6,881 nucleotides of DNA from the NCBI GenBank assembly GCA_019105125.1, contig JAHRWO010000030.1, forward strand, positions 1-6,881, written 5' to 3'. This document shows positions 5,860 through 6,881 of this stretch, piece by piece. Numbering within the stretch: the first letter of the stretch is position 1; each line of letters begins with the position of its first letter. This stretch comes from Flavobacterium sp. (GTDB lineage Bacteria > Bacteroidota > Bacteroidia > Flavobacteriales > Flavobacteriaceae). Below the pieces are notes generated by a model. That model did no database searches, was not told the DNA's origin, and was given only the letters and a program-made list of their open reading frames with translations. Made by a program: the position numbers and the translations under genes.

Positions 5860-6881
5860 ATGAAAAATTTTATTGAAGAAGTGACTTGGAGAGGAATGCT
5901 CCACGACGTAATGCCAGGCACAGAAGAACATTTGATGGAGCAGATGCGTGTGGCGTATGTGGGGATTGATCCAACCGCCGATTCATTACATATAGGACAT
6001 TTAGTAGGTGTAATGTTGTTAAAACATTTCCAATTGAGTGGTCATAAACCGTTAGCGCTTGTAGGTGGAGCAACCGGAATGATTGGTGATCCATCAGGAA
6101 AATCTAATGAAAGAAATTTGCTAGACGAAGCTACTTTGCGTCACAATCAAGAAGCGATTAAAAGTCAATTGGCTCGCTTCTTAGATTTTACTTCTGCGGA
6201 ACCTAATGCTGCAGAATTAGTAAACAACTACGATTGGATGAAAGAATTTTCTTTCCTAGGATTCATTCGTGATGTAGGAAAACACATTACCGTGAACTAC
6301 ATGATGGCGAAAGATTCGGTTAAAAAACGTTTAACTGGAGAAACTTCAGAAGGAATGTCGTTTACGGAGTTTACCTACCAATTAGTTCAAGGTTACGACT
6401 TTTTACATTTATACCGTGCAAAAAAATGTACGTTACAGATGGGTGGAAGCGATCAATGGGGAAATATCACCACAGGAACCGAATTAGTTCGTAGAATTGA
6501 ATCTGGGAAAGCGTATGCGTTAACTTGTCCGTTAATTACAAAAGCGGATGGAACGAAATTCGGAAAATCGGAAGGTGGCAATATTTGGTTAGATGCGGAA
6601 AGAACTTCGCCTTACAAATTCTACCAATACTGGTTAAATACTTCGGATGTTGATGCTGAAAAATACATTAAGATTTTCACGTTCTTAGATAAAGAAACGA
6701 TTGAAAAATTAATTGCAGAACACAACGAAGCACCTCATTTAAGAGCGTTACAAAAACGTTTAGCAGAGGAAATTACTGTAATGGTTCATTCGCAAGCAGA
6801 TTTAGAAAATGCAATCGCAGCTTCAAATGCGTTTTTTAGTCCAACGATGGATGAATTGAAAAAGTTAGATGAGAAAACGTT
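5860..6881 (+). CDS. tyrS: Tyrosyl-tRNA synthetase, N-terminal part, 3' end outside window
   Basis: This class I aminoacyl-tRNA synthetase activates tyrosine with ATP and charges tRNA-Tyr in the cytosol. The first 340 codons are present; the usual length is about 420-430, so the C-terminal S4-like tRNA-binding domain is missing. Visible motifs are [15 protein letters not shown] (34-48, with HIGH at 44-47), [14 protein letters not shown] (69-82), [16 protein letters not shown] (166-181) with the tyrosine-pocket residues Y173, Q177 and D180, GGSDQWGN (195-202, Q199), and the KMSKS equivalent KFGKS (233-237), the usual bacterial TyrRS form. The ATG at 5860 starts the conserved N-terminus ([16 protein letters not shown]). 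A -7 box lies 19 nt upstream. It runs divergently from the epimerase gene, across a repeat-rich spacer. Confidence 0.97.
   Translation, partial: MKNFIEEVTWRGMLHDVMPGTEEHLMEQMRVAYVGIDPTADSLHIGHLVGVMLLKHFQLSGHKPLALVGGATGMIGDPSGKSNERNLLDEATLRHNQEAIKSQLARFLDFTSAEPNAAELVNNYDWMKEFSFLGFIRDVGKHITVNYMMAKDSVKKRLTGETSEGMSFTEFTYQLVQGYDFLHLYRAKKCTLQMGGSDQWGNITTGTELVRRIESGKAYALTCPLITKADGTKFGKSEGGNIWLDAERTSPYKFYQYWLNTSDVDAEKYIKIFTFLDKETIEKLIAEHNEAPHLRALQKRLAEEITVMVHSQADLENAIAASNAFFSPTMDELKKLDEKT

Noticed and set aside
5870..6094. Open frame on the minus strand inside tyrS
   Set aside because: It is antisense to the HIGH and [12 protein letters not shown] regions of tyrS; a chance open frame.

Overview
The window looks like core chromosome of a low-GC member of the Bacteroidota, most likely a Flavobacterium-like member of the Flavobacteriaceae. 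The evidence is AT-rich DNA, start codons without convincing Shine-Dalgarno sequences, -7 boxes of the Bacteroidota type (TAnnTTTG) just upstream of genes, and two lineage-typical proteins of unknown function (DUF4271 and DUF4296 types). The genus is an inference. I see no mobile element, CRISPR array, tRNA or rRNA.

Layout. The 3' end of pckA (ATP-dependent PEP carboxykinase) enters from the left and ends at a strong hairpin terminator. It converges on a leftward pair, a DUF4271-type membrane protein followed by hemD (uroporphyrinogen-III synthase), which has its own terminator. A divergent promoter region (2157-2262) separates that pair from a rightward three-gene operon: a GT2 polyprenol-phosphate mannosyltransferase-like enzyme, a dihydroorotase and a DUF4296-type lipoprotein. 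These three genes are joined by two TAATG stop/start overlaps. The operon runs tail-to-tail into a leftward extended-SDR (NAD-dependent epimerase-like) gene, with the two coding ends overlapping by 20 bp. A 178-bp divergent intergenic region (5682-5859) then leads to tyrS (tyrosyl-tRNA synthetase), which is cut by the right edge.

Functionally the region is housekeeping: gluconeogenesis, tetrapyrrole synthesis, pyrimidine synthesis, glycan-lipid precursor synthesis and tRNA charging. No convincing new multi-gene system is visible.

The points most worth a second look are: (1) the epimerase/tyrS spacer, which holds three short periodic tracts of different period in a row (7 nt, 6 nt, then 8 nt); (2) the dihydroorotase, whose first HxH metal-binding histidine is glutamine (Q61) while the other expected ligands are present; (3) the uncharacterised membrane protein paired with hemD; and (4) the 20-bp convergent coding overlap with no terminator between the genes.
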